A stretch of 46,034 bases of DNA from Accumulibacter sp. (GTDB lineage Bacteria > Pseudomonadota > Gammaproteobacteria > Burkholderiales > Rhodocyclaceae), in assembly GCA_031266435.1 (NCBI GenBank), contig JAISAZ010000016.1, positions 1-46,034 on the forward strand. Reading direction: 5' to 3'. The first letter of the stretch is position 1, and each line of letters begins with the position of its first letter. The notes under the pieces are model-generated. The model made no database searches. It had not been told where the DNA came from and was given only the letters and a program-made list of their open reading frames with translations. This document shows positions 6,296 through 15,904 of the stretch, piece by piece. A program made the position numbers and the translations under genes.

Positions 6296-8662
6296 TTATT
6301 GCACGAAAAGTGACGGCTCCCCCGGAGCACCGTCGACGTTGGCGCCGAGATTCGGATCGTAGAAAAAGTCATTTTTCTCGGATTGCGCGTACAAGCCTGA
6401 ACAGTCGCCGGGGAGTGCTTCGATGTCCCCCAAGCTTACGAGGCGGTCGATGTCGCTCTGATAAAGCGTAACCCCGTAGCGTTGCAGTTTTCGCATGAGC
6501 CAACGATCGGGGCCGTCTTTTTTCAGCTTGCCGAGCAGGGTGTCGATTTTTTTGTCTTCAGAATTTTCGTGGTACCGGACAAAGACCGTCGCGCTGTTTT
6601 TCTCGTCGATGAGACGGAATTTTTCGGCGATTTGCCTGAACGAGATTTCCCCCTTTTTGCCGACTCTCGAAAGCTCGCGGATTCCTTTCGAGTCAAGATC
6701 GGCGTCGGCGTAGAGTTGTTGAAAGTATTCGCTGAAACGCTCCACCTCCAGGGGTTCCGCCCCCGTAGGAAGTTCTTGTAGCAAAATGCGCGCTTTTCCC
6801 TCAGCCATGAGCAAGAGGCCCTTGGGAGAGCGGTGCGGCGCTTCAAAAAGATAAACGTGTCCCTGAGGCAATCGTCCTTCACGGTTGCAGCGGCCTGATG
6901 CTTGGGCGATCGAATCCAGACCCGCCACCGCGCGATAAACTACGGGGAAATCGAGGTCGACCCCAGCTTCGATGAGTTGCGTACTGACCAAGCGGACAGG
7001 CTTGGGCTGCTTTCCCTCTGACAAGGCAAGATAGTGTTCGTCGAGCGCTTTTTTGATGTGCTTGATCACGTCGCTCCGGTGTTGCGCGCACATCAGCCCC
7101 GACAAATGCCACACTTCCACATCCAGTGCCTTGATTTCCCGGTAAAGCGCGCGCGCGTCCGCGCGGCGGTTGACGACGGCCAGCACCGCGTCGTGCGCGG
7201 CGATCTCCGGCGCGATTTCTTCCCAACTTGACGGCTGGCCGAGTTGCTTGGGCAAGTGAATGCTCACTCTCTTCAAATCCGCGTAAAGGCCTGGGACGTC
7301 GTCGATGATTTCGCGGACTTCGCCTGACTTGAAGCCCTTCAGTGCGTGCGCCAAATCGAAGCTGACGCGGGTTTCGAGCGATGGCTGTGTGGCGGTGCAT
7401 AAGACCACAGTAACGCCGTAGTCCTGAACGAGCAGACGCAGCGCGTCGACAATCACCTGCAAATAAGGGAGGGGGAGCAACTGCGCTTCGTCGAGAACGA
7501 TGACGCTGTTCGCAAGATTATGAAGTTTTCGGCAGCGCGATGTTTTCCTTGCGAAAAGGCTCTCGAAAAGCTGGACATTCGTCGTCACGATGAGCGGCGC
7601 GTCCCAATTTTCGGCGGACAGACGCGTGCGGTGATTTTCTTTCGCTTCTTCGACCTCGACATTCGAGTGATGCTCGATGACGTTTTCATCACCGAAAATC
7701 CCTTGGTAGATCTCCGCTGTCTGCTCAATGATGCTGGTGTAGGGGATGGCGTAAACGACCCGGCGTTTCTTGTGGCAAAGGGCGTGCCGCAAGGCGAAAG
7801 CGAGGCTGGAAAGCGTTTTCCCGCCGCCGGTCGGCACGGTCAGGCTGAAGACACCCGGCGCAAGCTCGGACTTGGCGCGGCAGGCGCTGAGCACTCTTGC
7901 GCGCGCGAGATTGACGAGAGTTCCGCTTTTGCCTTCTCCTTCGATTTTCTTGGCCTTGGCGTCCAAGTGCGCCGTCAAGCGCTTTTCCATCTCCTCCAGC
8001 GACATGAAGGTCGACCGCGCCGCCGCTTTGTCGGGCGACATGAAAGCTTCGGTATCGAGGAAATCGGCGTCGACAAGGCAGGAAAACAGCATGCGCACCC
8101 ACAGGGCGAAGCGTCCGGGAATCTCCGCGTCGTTTTTGACGGTACCGATGTCCGGGAGAGGCAAGGTGGGCTTTAGAAGCGAATCGGGAATCGCGGCGGC
8201 GAGCGCGTCGCGGTACTCTTTTTTTGTGTCCCCCTGTTCGAAGCGCGCCGTCAGGCGTTCTGAATCGTCGAGGCCGGTGTGGTGGCCGGCGATCAAATAG
8301 CTCAGAACCTTGGCAATGGCGGGACCTGAGCGCGCGTCGATTTTCGGAAGATACTCTTGTGCCCACAGGGCGCCCGCCGCCGAATGCGTTTTTTCGCGGC
8401 CCGTGACTTTGGTTTCAATGTGCGCGTTGGGGTCGGCGTTTTGACGGATATATCTTTCAAAGCCCTCTCGAAATTTTCCGAGGTCGTGCCACAGAGCGGC
8501 CCATTCCGCCCACGTTCTCGCGCCGAATTCGGCGGCGAAGCCGGCTGAGATTTTTGAGACGCCCAACCCATGTTCAGGCAAAGGATGAAAAATACTTTTC
8601 CCCGGTGTGGTCCCGGGTTTGATATGCGCGATGTAACGAGGTTCGTCTTCTTGATCGTCCAT
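6296..8662 (-). CDS. cas3: CRISPR helicase-nuclease Cas3
   Basis: The 788-aa Cas3 runs from ATG 8662. The N-terminal HD nuclease has HPLPEHGLGVS (about 26-36), LWHDLGKF (58-65), KTHSAAGA (91-98) and AGHHTGLDD near 125-133. The superfamily 2 helicase follows with Walker A PTGGGKT (277-283), DEAQ (391-394), ATQPS, and QASGRCNREG of motif VI. Cas3 is recruited by the Cascade R-loop and degrades the non-target strand. A clear AGGAG lies 8 nt before this ATG, supporting an independent start. Yet the frame stays open upstream into the SMUG1 gene, so a fusion of 1067 aa is also possible. It is separated from cas5c by a 280-bp regulatory gap. Confidence 0.95.
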   Translation of the reverse strand: MDDQEDEPRYIAHIKPGTTPGKSIFHPLPEHGLGVSKISAGFAAEFGARTWAEWAALWHDLGKFREGFERYIRQNADPNAHIETKVTGREKTHSAAGALWAQEYLPKIDARSGPAIAKVLSYLIAGHHTGLDDSERLTARFEQGDTKKEYRDALAAAIPDSLLKPTLPLPDIGTVKNDAEIPGRFALWVRMLFSCLVDADFLDTEAFMSPDKAAARSTFMSLEEMEKRLTAHLDAKAKKIEGEGKSGTLVNLARARVLSACRAKSELAPGVFSLTVPTGGGKTLSSLAFALRHALCHKKRRVVYAIPYTSIIEQTAEIYQGIFGDENVIEHHSNVEVEEAKENHRTRLSAENWDAPLIVTTNVQLFESLFARKTSRCRKLHNLANSVIVLDEAQLLPLPYLQVIVDALRLLVQDYGVTVVLCTATQPSLETRVSFDLAHALKGFKSGEVREIIDDVPGLYADLKRVSIHLPKQLGQPSSWEEIAPEIAAHDAVLAVVNRRADARALYREIKALDVEVWHLSGLMCAQHRSDVIKHIKKALDEHYLALSEGKQPKPVRLVSTQLIEAGVDLDFPVVYRAVAGLDSIAQASGRCNREGRLPQGHVYLFEAPHRSPKGLLLMAEGKARILLQELPTGAEPLEVERFSEYFQQLYADADLDSKGIRELSRVGKKGEISFRQIAEKFRLIDEKNSATVFVRYHENSEDKKIDTLLGKLKKDGPDRWLMRKLQRYGVTLYQSDIDRLVSLGDIEALPGDCSGLYAQSEKNDFFYDPNLGANVDGAPGEPSLFVQ

Positions 8663-9499
8663 GACTTGTGCTCCTGTTGAAAAAGAGAATACGCCAGGGT
8701 TCGGTTCAGGGAGGAGGACGATTTCCCACAAGTGGTTCCCTTGCCGCCAGACTCCGAGTTCGACGAGTTGCTGTATCGGCTTGTCGGGCCAATCGCGGTT
8801 GGCGGCGGGATTCGCGGGGCTGGGGTGCAGGATTTTTCCGATTCGGGGAGGCTTTCCGGCGTTTGTTTCGGAGAGCGCGGCTTTTGCGCGCGCCTCGGCG
8901 AAAGCGCCGACGCCGATGACCCATTCCGGGTCGAGCGTTTCGACGATTTTTCGCAGATGCGCGTCGCAGAGCGCGGTGAGTGCTGTCGTCTCCGAGGGGC
9001 GCAATTTGTCGGGCGTTACGTTTTTCCCGCCGTTGAAAAAGGCCAGAGGGCAGTAATTGGCGACGAAATGGTCGGAGAAGAAAGCGTCCGCCGTGCCGAA
9101 GGCGTTCTTGAAGAGTCCCCAGAGCCTGCGCCCGCTGACTTCGCTGCGTGGGCATTCGAAGCCTTTGACCGGCTGTTTCGGGTTTTCGTTTTCTGGCTTT
9201 GAAACCGGCGCGGAAATCCCCATCCAATCGCGCACCGCGGCGATCTCTCCGAAGGGGACGCCGCACTGCGCCATGCCGAAGGGGCCGGGGTTCATGCCGA
9301 GGAATACGACTTTTTTCCGGGAGTTTCCAAAGCGCCGCAAATAGATTTCGTGCGGCGCCCACGCGTAATCCAGGGGGTTGTAGACGTGCGTGACCGGGGC
9401 GGAAAAACGCAGCGCGGCGACGCCGTTCGAGAGTTCTTTTGCGGCGTCCAGCAGTTTTTGGCTGAAGGCGTTCGGCGGGGAGGTGTGCGTCGGAGGCAT
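8663..9499 (-). CDS. SMUG1-type uracil-DNA glycosylase, in frame with cas3
   Basis: From ATG 9497-9499 the protein reads as a full SMUG1. It has NPLDYAWAPHEIY (41-53), GMNPGPFGMAQCGVPFGE (68-85, with the catalytic-site Asn), SEVSGRRLW (119-127), NYCPLAFF (148-155) and HPSPANPAANRDW (225-237, with the catalytic His). SMUG1 excises uracil and related bases from DNA. The domain ends near residue 251. A further 28 residues (8663-8746) contain no stop before the cas3 ATG, so the unit is either a SMUG1-Cas3 fusion or a gene that lost its stop. The ATG lies 5 nt after the ampG stop, indicating one operon. The tail looks like an intergenic leader that happens to be open. Confidence 0.9.
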
Positions 9500-9504
9500 G
9501 GTTT

Positions 9505-10851
9505 TCAGGTTTTCTCGTTCCAGGGTGCGACGCGCGGCAGGAGCAGCATGCCGGGGATCGCGAGCAGAGTACATAAAAGGAAGAAGTGGAACCAGCCCAT
9601 ATGCTCGACGAGCGTTCCCGCCGACGCGTTGATGAAGGTGCGCGGGACGGCGGCGAGGCTGGAAAAGAGCGCAAATTGGGTTGCGGTGTAGGCGGGGTGG
9701 GTCGCGCGCGCGATGAAGGCGACGAAGGCGGCGGTTCCGAGTCCGACACCGAGCGCTTCGAAGCCGATGACGGCGGCGAGCGCCAGACGCTGTTCGAGTC
9801 CGATTTCCGCTTGCGGTCCGAGGTGGGAAAGCCACGCGAAACCCAGGATCGAAACGATCTGCACGAGTCCGAAGAGGTAGAGCGCGCGGTTGATTCCCAG
9901 GCGCAACATCCAGAGTCCGCCGAAGATTCCGCCGACGAAGGACGGCCAGAACCCGGCGTGCTTGGCGACGAGGCCGATGTCGTTCGGTGAAAATCCCATG
10001 CCGAGGTAAAACGGCGTCGCGAGCGCGGTGCAGAGCGAGTCGCCGAGCTTGTAGAGGAAGATGAAAGCGAGGACGATCGCGGCGTCTTGCCAGCCCCGGC
10101 GTCCGATGAATTCGGTGAAAGGCAGGACGACCGCGTCGCGCAGGGTACGCGGACTCGAACGGTCGAGCGGCGGTTCGGCGACGAGGAGCGACACGACGGC
10201 ACCGGGGAGCATGAAGGCCGCGGTGATCCAGAAAACCGTGTTCCACGGCAGGTGACCGGAGAGGACCATCGAGAGCGAACCGGGGATGAAGCCGGCGATG
10301 CGGTAGGCGTTGACGTGCACCGAATTGCCGAGTCCGAGTTCATTTTCGTCGAGGATTTCGCGCCGGAAGGCGTCAAGCGCGATATCCTGCGTCGCCGAGA
10401 GGAGCGCGACGACGATGGCGAGGTGGCAGACGGGGTGCGTGAAGAGAAAGGCGAGGTCTTCCGCGAAACGCGGGAGCGCGTGGGAAAGCAGGAGGGCGGG
10501 ATCCTCAAGGCTTGGGGAGGGAATCGCTTCGGGGAGGGACTGCATGCCGAGGAAGCCGATCGCCAGGAAAAGTCCGGCCTGCGTGAGGAGCATCCAACCC
10601 CGCCGGCGTCCGAAACCCGGCGGCGCGAAACGGTCGAGCAGCGGCGCCCAGAGGAATTTCCACGTATAGGGCAACTGCGTCAAGGCGAGCAGGCCGACCC
10701 TGGTGAGGCTGAGACCTTCCATCGTCAGCCACGCGGGGACCAGGTTGAGCAGAAGGTAGAGCGGAAGTCCCGAACTGAAGCCGGTGAAAACGCAGACGAG
10801 CATTTTGCGCGTCATCAACACGGCAAGCCAGGCCGGAGGCCTGAAGCTCAT
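9505..10851 (-). CDS. ampG: AmpG-family major facilitator transporter
   Basis: The 448-aa membrane protein begins [20 protein letters not shown]. The AmpG signatures FSSGLPLYLLLNLVPAWLT and LPYTWKFLWAPLLDRFAPPG follow in the first third, with about 12 hydrophobic segments in all. AmpG imports anhydro-muropeptides from the periplasm for cell-wall recycling and can influence beta-lactamase induction. The ATG at 10849-10851 overlaps the metW TGA (ATGA), so longer upstream extensions were rejected. In betaproteobacteria ampG commonly follows metXW. It is followed 5 nt later by the SMUG1 gene. Confidence 0.9.
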   Translation of the reverse strand: MSFRPPAWLAVLMTRKMLVCVFTGFSSGLPLYLLLNLVPAWLTMEGLSLTRVGLLALTQLPYTWKFLWAPLLDRFAPPGFGRRRGWMLLTQAGLFLAIGFLGMQSLPEAIPSPSLEDPALLLSHALPRFAEDLAFLFTHPVCHLAIVVALLSATQDIALDAFRREILDENELGLGNSVHVNAYRIAGFIPGSLSMVLSGHLPWNTVFWITAAFMLPGAVVSLLVAEPPLDRSSPRTLRDAVVLPFTEFIGRRGWQDAAIVLAFIFLYKLGDSLCTALATPFYLGMGFSPNDIGLVAKHAGFWPSFVGGIFGGLWMLRLGINRALYLFGLVQIVSILGFAWLSHLGPQAEIGLEQRLALAAVIGFEALGVGLGTAAFVAFIARATHPAYTATQFALFSSLAAVPRTFINASAGTLVEHMGWFHFFLLCTLLAIPGMLLLPRVAPWNEKT

Positions 10852-11468
10852 TCCGGTCTCCGGCCGAGGAGGTAGAAAGCCAGACTGCCGTTCAGGTTCG
10901 GGTCGTCGGTCACGCGGCGCCCGGTCTCGTCGAAGGCGAGCTTTTCGCGGATTTCGATGCCAAGCTGGTCGCAGAGCGCTTCGAAATCGACGAGTGTGAA
11001 AAAGCGGACGTTCGGCGTGTCGTACCATTCGTAGGGCAGGTCGGGCGAGACCGGCATATGCCCTTTTGCGACGGCCGAGCGATTCGTCCGGTAGGCGAAA
11101 TTCGGGAAACTCACGACGGCTTCTCCGGCGACGCGCAGCATTTCAGCGAGGATGCGTTCGGTCGCGTGCATCGCCTGGAGCGCCTGTGAAATGATCGCGT
11201 GGTCGAAGGAAAGGTCTTCAAAACCCGACAGCCCGCCTTCGATATCGATCTGGAGGACATTGACGCCGTTGCGGACGCATTGAAGGACGCTCTGCGGGTT
11301 GATCTCGACGCCGCAACCTTCGACGCGCTTGGTCTCGCTCAAATAGCGTAGCAGATTCCCGTCGCCGCAGCCCAGGTCGAGAACGCGCTCGCCCGCCGGA
11401 ATCCAGTGGGCGATGATGTCGAAGTCGAAACGTTCGCGTTCGCGCTTCGAAAGCTTGTGGATGTTCAT
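10848..11468 (-). CDS. metW: Methionine biosynthesis protein MetW
   Basis: The 206-aa protein is a class I methyltransferase-fold protein with the SAM-binding motif [12 protein letters not shown] (29-40). The MetW-type sequences [15 protein letters not shown] and [14 protein letters not shown] follow, with [14 protein letters not shown] after them. MetW partners MetX in homoserine acylation in many proteobacteria, and its exact activity is not settled. It overlaps metX by 4 nt and ampG by 4 nt, so the three are a tight operon. Confidence 0.95.
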   Translation of the reverse strand: MNIHKLSKRERERFDFDIIAHWIPAGERVLDLGCGDGNLLRYLSETKRVEGCGVEINPQSVLQCVRNGVNVLQIDIEGGLSGFEDLSFDHAIISQALQAMHATERILAEMLRVAGEAVVSFPNFAYRTNRSAVAKGHMPVSPDLPYEWYDTPNVRFFTLVDFEALCDQLGIEIREKLAFDETGRRVTDDPNLNGSLAFYLLGRRPE

Positions 11469-12574
11469 AAGCGGATGTTCTCGAAGTAGGCGCGCAGGAC
11501 GGCGTGGTAATGCGGGTCGGCGAGCAGAAACGAGTCGTGGCCGGCGTCGCAGTCGACATTCGCGTAGGAGACGCGCCGGCGGTTCTTCATCAGAGCGAAG
11601 ACGATTTCGCGCGAGCGCGCGGGAGAGAAGCGCCAGTCGGTCGTGAAGCTGACGATCAGAAAATCCGCGCGGGCACTCGCCAGCGCGGCTGAAAGGTCGC
11701 CGTCATGGTCGTAGGCCGGGTCGAAGTAATCGAGCGCCTTGGTCGTCGTCAAATAGGTATTGGCGTCGAAGAAGGCCGAAAACTTGCTGCCCTGGTGGCG
11801 CAGATACGATTCGACCTCGAAATTAACGTCGTAGCTGAACTGATATTCGCCTTTCGAAAGCTGCCGGCCGAATTTATCGCCCATCTGGCTGTCCGAAAGG
11901 TAGGTGATGTGTCCGATCATCCGCGCGAGGCGCAAGCCGTTCGAAGGCACGACGCCGTATTCGGCGTAATGTCCGCCGTGGAAATTCGTGTCGGAAAGAA
12001 TCGCCTGACGCGCGACCTCGTTGAACGCGATGTTTTGCGCCGTCAGCTTCGGCGTGGCGGCGATCGCTATGACGTGCCGGAGGCGGTCCGGAAAACGCAT
12101 CGCCCATTCGAGCGCCTGCATTCCGCCCAGGCTTCCGCCGACGACGGCGGCCCAGGTTTCGATTCCGAGGTGATCCGCCAGACGCGCCTGCGCCTGTACC
12201 CAGTCTTCGACGAGAACGAGCGGGAAATCCGCCCCATAGCGCCGCCCTGTTTCCGGGTTGATCGAAAGCGGCCCCGTCGAGCCGTAACAGCCGCCGAGGT
12301 TGTTGACGCCGACGACGAAAAAGCGGCGCGTGTCGAGCGGTTTGCCCGGTCCGATCAGATTGTCCCACCAGCCGATCTCGTCGGGATTGTCGGCGGTGAC
12401 CCCCGCGAGATGGTGATTCCCGGAAAGCGCGTGGCAGACGAGGACCGCGTTCGAGCGAGACGCGTTGAGCGTCCCGTAAGTCTCATAGACGAGTTCGAAC
12501 GCCGGAAGCGTAACGCCGCTCTTGAGGCGGAGCGGCGCGTCGGAACCAAAGCGTTGCGGCGCGACGACGCCCAC
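11465..12574 (-). CDS. metX: Homoserine O-acyltransferase MetX
   Basis: The 369-aa alpha/beta hydrolase acylates homoserine, the first committed step of methionine synthesis. ELVYETYG, the nucleophile motif [14 protein letters not shown] (Ser near 148), and the Asp/His pair in DCDAGHDSF near 341-349 are present. The GTG start at 12572-12574 is preceded by AGGA at a good distance, giving the usual MetX beginning GVVAPQRF. MetX members may use acetyl-CoA or succinyl-CoA, and sequence inspection alone does not settle which. It is the first gene of the metX-metW-ampG-SMUG1-cas3 run. Confidence 0.94.
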   Translation of the reverse strand: MGVVAPQRFGSDAPLRLKSGVTLPAFELVYETYGTLNASRSNAVLVCHALSGNHHLAGVTADNPDEIGWWDNLIGPGKPLDTRRFFVVGVNNLGGCYGSTGPLSINPETGRRYGADFPLVLVEDWVQAQARLADHLGIETWAAVVGGSLGGMQALEWAMRFPDRLRHVIAIAATPKLTAQNIAFNEVARQAILSDTNFHGGHYAEYGVVPSNGLRLARMIGHITYLSDSQMGDKFGRQLSKGEYQFSYDVNFEVESYLRHQGSKFSAFFDANTYLTTTKALDYFDPAYDHDGDLSAALASARADFLIVSFTTDWRFSPARSREIVFALMKNRRRVSYANVDCDAGHDSFLLADPHYHAVLRAYFENIRL

Positions 12575-12647
12575 TGAATTTTCCTGGGGTGCGTTTTGAA
12601 AAGTCGATTCGATGATGATCTGGCGATCTCCCTGGTATTTTTTGAAG

Positions 12648-14399
12648 TCAGCGGTTCATCCGCTCGATCCCCGCCATGATTTTCGAAGCATCGTCGCTTC
12701 GCAGCAAGCGCCGCACGCTGGGGGCGAGTTTTGAAACATTGCTCTGCTTGATCCTCTGTTTGACCGCCGGAATCTGCCCCGAACGCATCGAAAACTGCCG
12801 CAGGCCCATGCCGAGGAGTAAACGGGTCAAATGGGGGTCGCCGGCGATCTCGCCGCAGATTGAGATCGGAATTCCCGCCTTCGCCGCCTGACGGATCGTC
12901 GCGGCGATCAGCGAAAGAACGGCTGGGTGCAAGGGGCTGTAAAGGGGCGAAACCTGCTCGTCGCTGCGGTCGACGGCGAGCATGTATTGGATCAGGTCGT
13001 TGGTGCCGATCGAAAGAAAATCGAAGCGGCGCAGAAAGACGCCGAGCGAAAGCGCCGACGCCGGAACTTCGACCATCGCGCCGACCGGAATGTTTTCGTC
13101 GAAAGCGATTTTGTCCTCGCGCAGGCTGGATTTCGCTTGGTCGAGCGCGGCGAAGGTCTGTTCGATCTGGTGCGCGTGCGAGAGCATGGGAATCAGAATC
13201 CGGACCTGCCCGAGAGCGGACGCGCGGAGGATCGCGCGCAACTGCGCCTGGAAGGTCTGCGGGTCGGCGAGCGAGAGGCGGATCGAGCGAAGGCCGAGCG
13301 CCGGGTTGCGCTTCTGGTTCGCGTAATCTTCGACGGGGAGCAGGTTCTTGTCGTTTCCGAGGTCGAAAGTGCGGATCGTCACCGGACGCCGTCCCATCGC
13401 CTCGACAACCGTGCGGTAGGCGTCGAACTGTTCGTTTTCTCCCGGCAGCGCATTCGCGCGCCCGAGGATGAGGAATTCGGAACGAAAGAGTCCGATGCCC
13501 TCGGCGCCGCTTTCGAGCACCGGCTGAATGTCGTCGAGGTCCTTGATGTTGGCCAGAAGGTCGACCTTGACGCGGTCGAGCGAGACCGCGCGCGCCGTCT
13601 TCAGCAGCTTCAACTTCGAGTGTTCGCGTTCGAGACGCGCTTTTCGCGCGCGGTATTCGTCGAGGACGGCGTCGTCGGGGTCGACGATCACGACGCCGCG
13701 CGACCCGTCGACGATCAGGGTTTCCATGTCGCGGATCAGTTCGCTGGCGTTGTGCAGGCCGAAAATCGCCGGAAGCGCCATATTGCGCGCCAGGATCGCC
13801 GTATGCGAGGTCGCACCGCCGACGTCGGTAATGAAGGACGCATAGTCGGTGTCCTTGATCGACATGATGTCGGCGGGTGAAATGTCGTGCGCGACGATGA
13901 TCCGCGCGTCAACCGGGGCGCTTCGGAGCGTCTTCCCGGCGCGTTGCGCAAAACGACCCGAACGGCTGGCGAGTTTGCGGATGATGCGCTCGGCGACCTG
14001 ACGAACGTCGATGCTGCGTTCGCGCAGATAAATGTCCTCGATCTGCTCGAACTGCCTGACGAGGTTTTCCATCTGCATCGAGACGGCCCACTCGGCGTTA
14101 CACAGGCGAGTCCGGATGATTTCGCGGGGCGCCTCGGTCAGTTCGGCGTCGGAAAGAAGCATCAAATGCAGGTCGATGAACGCGCCGATATCCGTCGAGG
14201 AATCCGACGGGGACGCCTTGATCGCCATCAGTTCCTTGCGTGTCCGCGCGAGCGCATCGTCAAAGCGCGCGATTTCCTTTTCAACGCGGCGCGGCGAGAT
14301 CGCGACGCGTGAAATTTTGAGCGTCGCCGACGAGACGAGGTTCGCCTGACCGATGGCGATACCTTCCGAAACCGCGAGTCCGTGCAGCGTAAAGCTCAT
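12648..14399 (-). CDS. ptsI: Phosphoenolpyruvate-protein phosphotransferase (PTS enzyme I)
   Basis: The 583-aa protein has the swivelling domain with the active-site His199 in [17 protein letters not shown]. The PEP-binding barrel includes [35 protein letters not shown] and the catalytic Cys in [10 protein letters not shown]. Enzyme I takes phosphate from PEP and passes it to HPr. It follows ptsH by 6 nt. No sugar-specific EIIBC was seen in the window, so a regulatory or EIIA-Man-linked PTS is likely (inference). Confidence 0.96.
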   Translation of the reverse strand: MSFTLHGLAVSEGIAIGQANLVSSATLKISRVAISPRRVEKEIARFDDALARTRKELMAIKASPSDSSTDIGAFIDLHLMLLSDAELTEAPREIIRTRLCNAEWAVSMQMENLVRQFEQIEDIYLRERSIDVRQVAERIIRKLASRSGRFAQRAGKTLRSAPVDARIIVAHDISPADIMSIKDTDYASFITDVGGATSHTAILARNMALPAIFGLHNASELIRDMETLIVDGSRGVVIVDPDDAVLDEYRARKARLEREHSKLKLLKTARAVSLDRVKVDLLANIKDLDDIQPVLESGAEGIGLFRSEFLILGRANALPGENEQFDAYRTVVEAMGRRPVTIRTFDLGNDKNLLPVEDYANQKRNPALGLRSIRLSLADPQTFQAQLRAILRASALGQVRILIPMLSHAHQIEQTFAALDQAKSSLREDKIAFDENIPVGAMVEVPASALSLGVFLRRFDFLSIGTNDLIQYMLAVDRSDEQVSPLYSPLHPAVLSLIAATIRQAAKAGIPISICGEIAGDPHLTRLLLGMGLRQFSMRSGQIPAVKQRIKQSNVSKLAPSVRRLLRSDDASKIMAGIERMNR

Positions 14400-14405
14400 C
14401 TGTCC

Positions 14406-14675
14406 TTATTCTTCCTCGCCGAATTTGCTCGCGATCAGAGCGAGCAGCGATTCGACGGCTTCGTCCTCGTCGGCGCCGACGGCTTCGACCGTAACGAGCG
14501 CGCCCTTTTTTGCCGCGAGCATCATGACGCCCATGATGCTTTTGGCGTTGATCCTGCGCGTGCCGTTCTCCATCCATATTTCGGACTTGAAACGGTTTGC
14601 GAGTTGCGTGAGTCTGGCCGAAGCGCGGGCGTGAAGCCCAAGCGCGTTGATTATTTCGATTTTTGCGCGCGCCAT
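14406..14675 (-). CDS. ptsH: Phosphocarrier protein HPr
   Basis: The 89-aa HPr has the phosphorylation site GLHARASARL with His15. It also has the region around Ser46 (AKSIMGVMMLAA), the site used by HPr kinase in bacteria that have one. An AGGA lies before the ATG at 14673-14675. It is co-transcribed with ptsI. Upstream, between it and the apbE gene on the same strand, lies palindromic element copy A. Confidence 0.95.
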   Translation of the reverse strand: MARAKIEIINALGLHARASARLTQLANRFKSEIWMENGTRRINAKSIMGVMMLAAKKGALVTVEAVGADEDEAVESLLALIASKFGEEE

Positions 14676-14706
14676 GGGGTTTTCCTAGAATCCATGCCGC
14701 ATTCTA

Positions 14707-14808
14707 ATTCCTTTTCCAGTCCATTCCTACCGAGAAGACGAGCCGCAGACAGTACAAGTAGTACGGCAAGGCGAGTCGACAATGGGAGGGATGAACTGGA
14801 AATGGAAT
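14707..14808 (-). repeat. Palindromic intercistronic element, copy A
   Basis: This 102-bp element begins (minus strand) ATTCCATTTCCAGTTCATCC and ends ACTGGAAAAGGAAT, so its ends are inverted repeats of about 20 bp. An inner imperfect palindrome is centred on GTAC sequences (CTCGCCTTGCCGTAC and GTACTGTCTGCGGCTCG). It is the same element as 29693-29796 and 38161-38262 and lies between apbE and ptsH in transcriptional order. No coding capacity was seen. Confidence 0.93.
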
Positions 14809-14854
14809 AAGAGATTTCGGGGTGTTTCGGAAAGCCATAGCGCGGCGCGCGCGC

Positions 14855-15904
14855 TCAGCGAACGATTTCGAGAAAATGCGGCTTGCCGCCGACAAATTCG
14901 ATGCGTTCCATGAAGCTTTCGCTGACCTGAATTTTTCCTGCCGCGTCGACGCGCAGAACGTTTTTCACCGCCATCTTTTTTGCGAGTTCCGGCCAGTGTT
15001 CGCCGGCGATGAAAAGCGGCTTCGACGCGGCGTCCGAGAGGGTCCCGGCGTTTTCGCGTGGCGTGACGAGGATCGTCAAGGAGCGGGTGTGCGCGACGGG
15101 CGCGCCGGTGCGCGGGTCGATCAAATGGCAATAACGCTTGCCGTCCAGCTCGAAGTAACGCTGATAATCCCCCGATGTGCCGATCGCCTCGCCGTCCTTG
15201 AGTTGGACGGTGGCCATCGCTCCCGGCTGGCGCGGATGCTGGATGCCGACGCGCCAGGGACGGCCGTTCTTCGTTCCGAGCGCCATGATATTTCCGCCGA
15301 TGTTGACGAGCGCGTTCGTGACGCCCTGAGTGCGCAACAGCCTGTCGGCGCGGTCGAGCGCGAAACCCTTCAGGTATCCGCCGAGATCGACGAGAACTTC
15401 TGGATTTGCGCTATTGACCTTGATCCCGTCCTTGATGCCATCGACGCTCAAGTCTGCCAGACCGGGGCGGGCTTTGAGCCAGACGGCGATTTTTTCGGGG
15501 TCGGGGAGCGAGGGCTTGAACGCGTCGGAGTGAAACCCCCAGAGGCGGATCAGTTTGCCGATCCCAGGGTCGAAAAGCGCGCCGCTCATGGCGGAGCGCC
15601 GTTGCGCGTCGGTCAGCAAAAAAGCCAGTTCGGGCGAGACGATCCGCGTTTGCCCCGAAGCGAGCGCGTCGTTCATCGCGCTGAGTTCCGACGCTTCCCA
15701 CGCGTGGTAGCTTCGGTGCAAACGGTCGAATTCCTTGAGGACGACCGACGCCGCTTGGCGCGCGGCGGCTTCGTCCATGCCGGCGATCAGGATTTCGACG
15801 CGCGTCCCGAAGACGAAGGACTCCTGGCGGTGGAGCGGCGCGCGCTCGCAGGCGGAAAAACCGAGAGCCAGGAGTGCGAAAAAGATCAGGCGGGTAAAGC
15901 GCAT
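14855..15904 (-). CDS. apbE: ApbE-family FAD:protein FMN transferase, lipoprotein
   Basis: The 349-aa protein starts MRFTRLIFFALLALGFSACE, a signal peptide with a lipobox cysteine at 19, so it should be anchored on the outer face of a membrane. The ApbE features follow: FGTRVEILIAGMD, DLGGYLKGFALDRA, NIGGNIMALG and HLIDPRTGAPV. The enzyme attaches FMN to Thr in flavoproteins such as Nqr or Rnf subunits, none of which lies in this window. The ATG at 15902-15904 overlaps the gshB 3' end by 19 nt, so it is probably co-transcribed with gshA-gshB. Confidence 0.92.
   Translation of the reverse strand: MRFTRLIFFALLALGFSACERAPLHRQESFVFGTRVEILIAGMDEAAARQAASVVLKEFDRLHRSYHAWEASELSAMNDALASGQTRIVSPELAFLLTDAQRRSAMSGALFDPGIGKLIRLWGFHSDAFKPSLPDPEKIAVWLKARPGLADLSVDGIKDGIKVNSANPEVLVDLGGYLKGFALDRADRLLRTQGVTNALVNIGGNIMALGTKNGRPWRVGIQHPRQPGAMATVQLKDGEAIGTSGDYQRYFELDGKRYCHLIDPRTGAPVAHTRSLTILVTPRENAGTLSDAASKPLFIAGEHWPELAKKMAVKNVLRVDAAGKIQVSESFMERIEFVGGKPHFLEIVR

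Noticed and set aside
9500-10246. Open frame upstream of the SMUG1 ATG that would extend the SMUG1-Cas3 protein further
   Set aside because: It is antisense-like shadow of ampG on the same strand in another frame, Arg/Pro-rich with no domain, and the SMUG1 family start fits ATG 9499.
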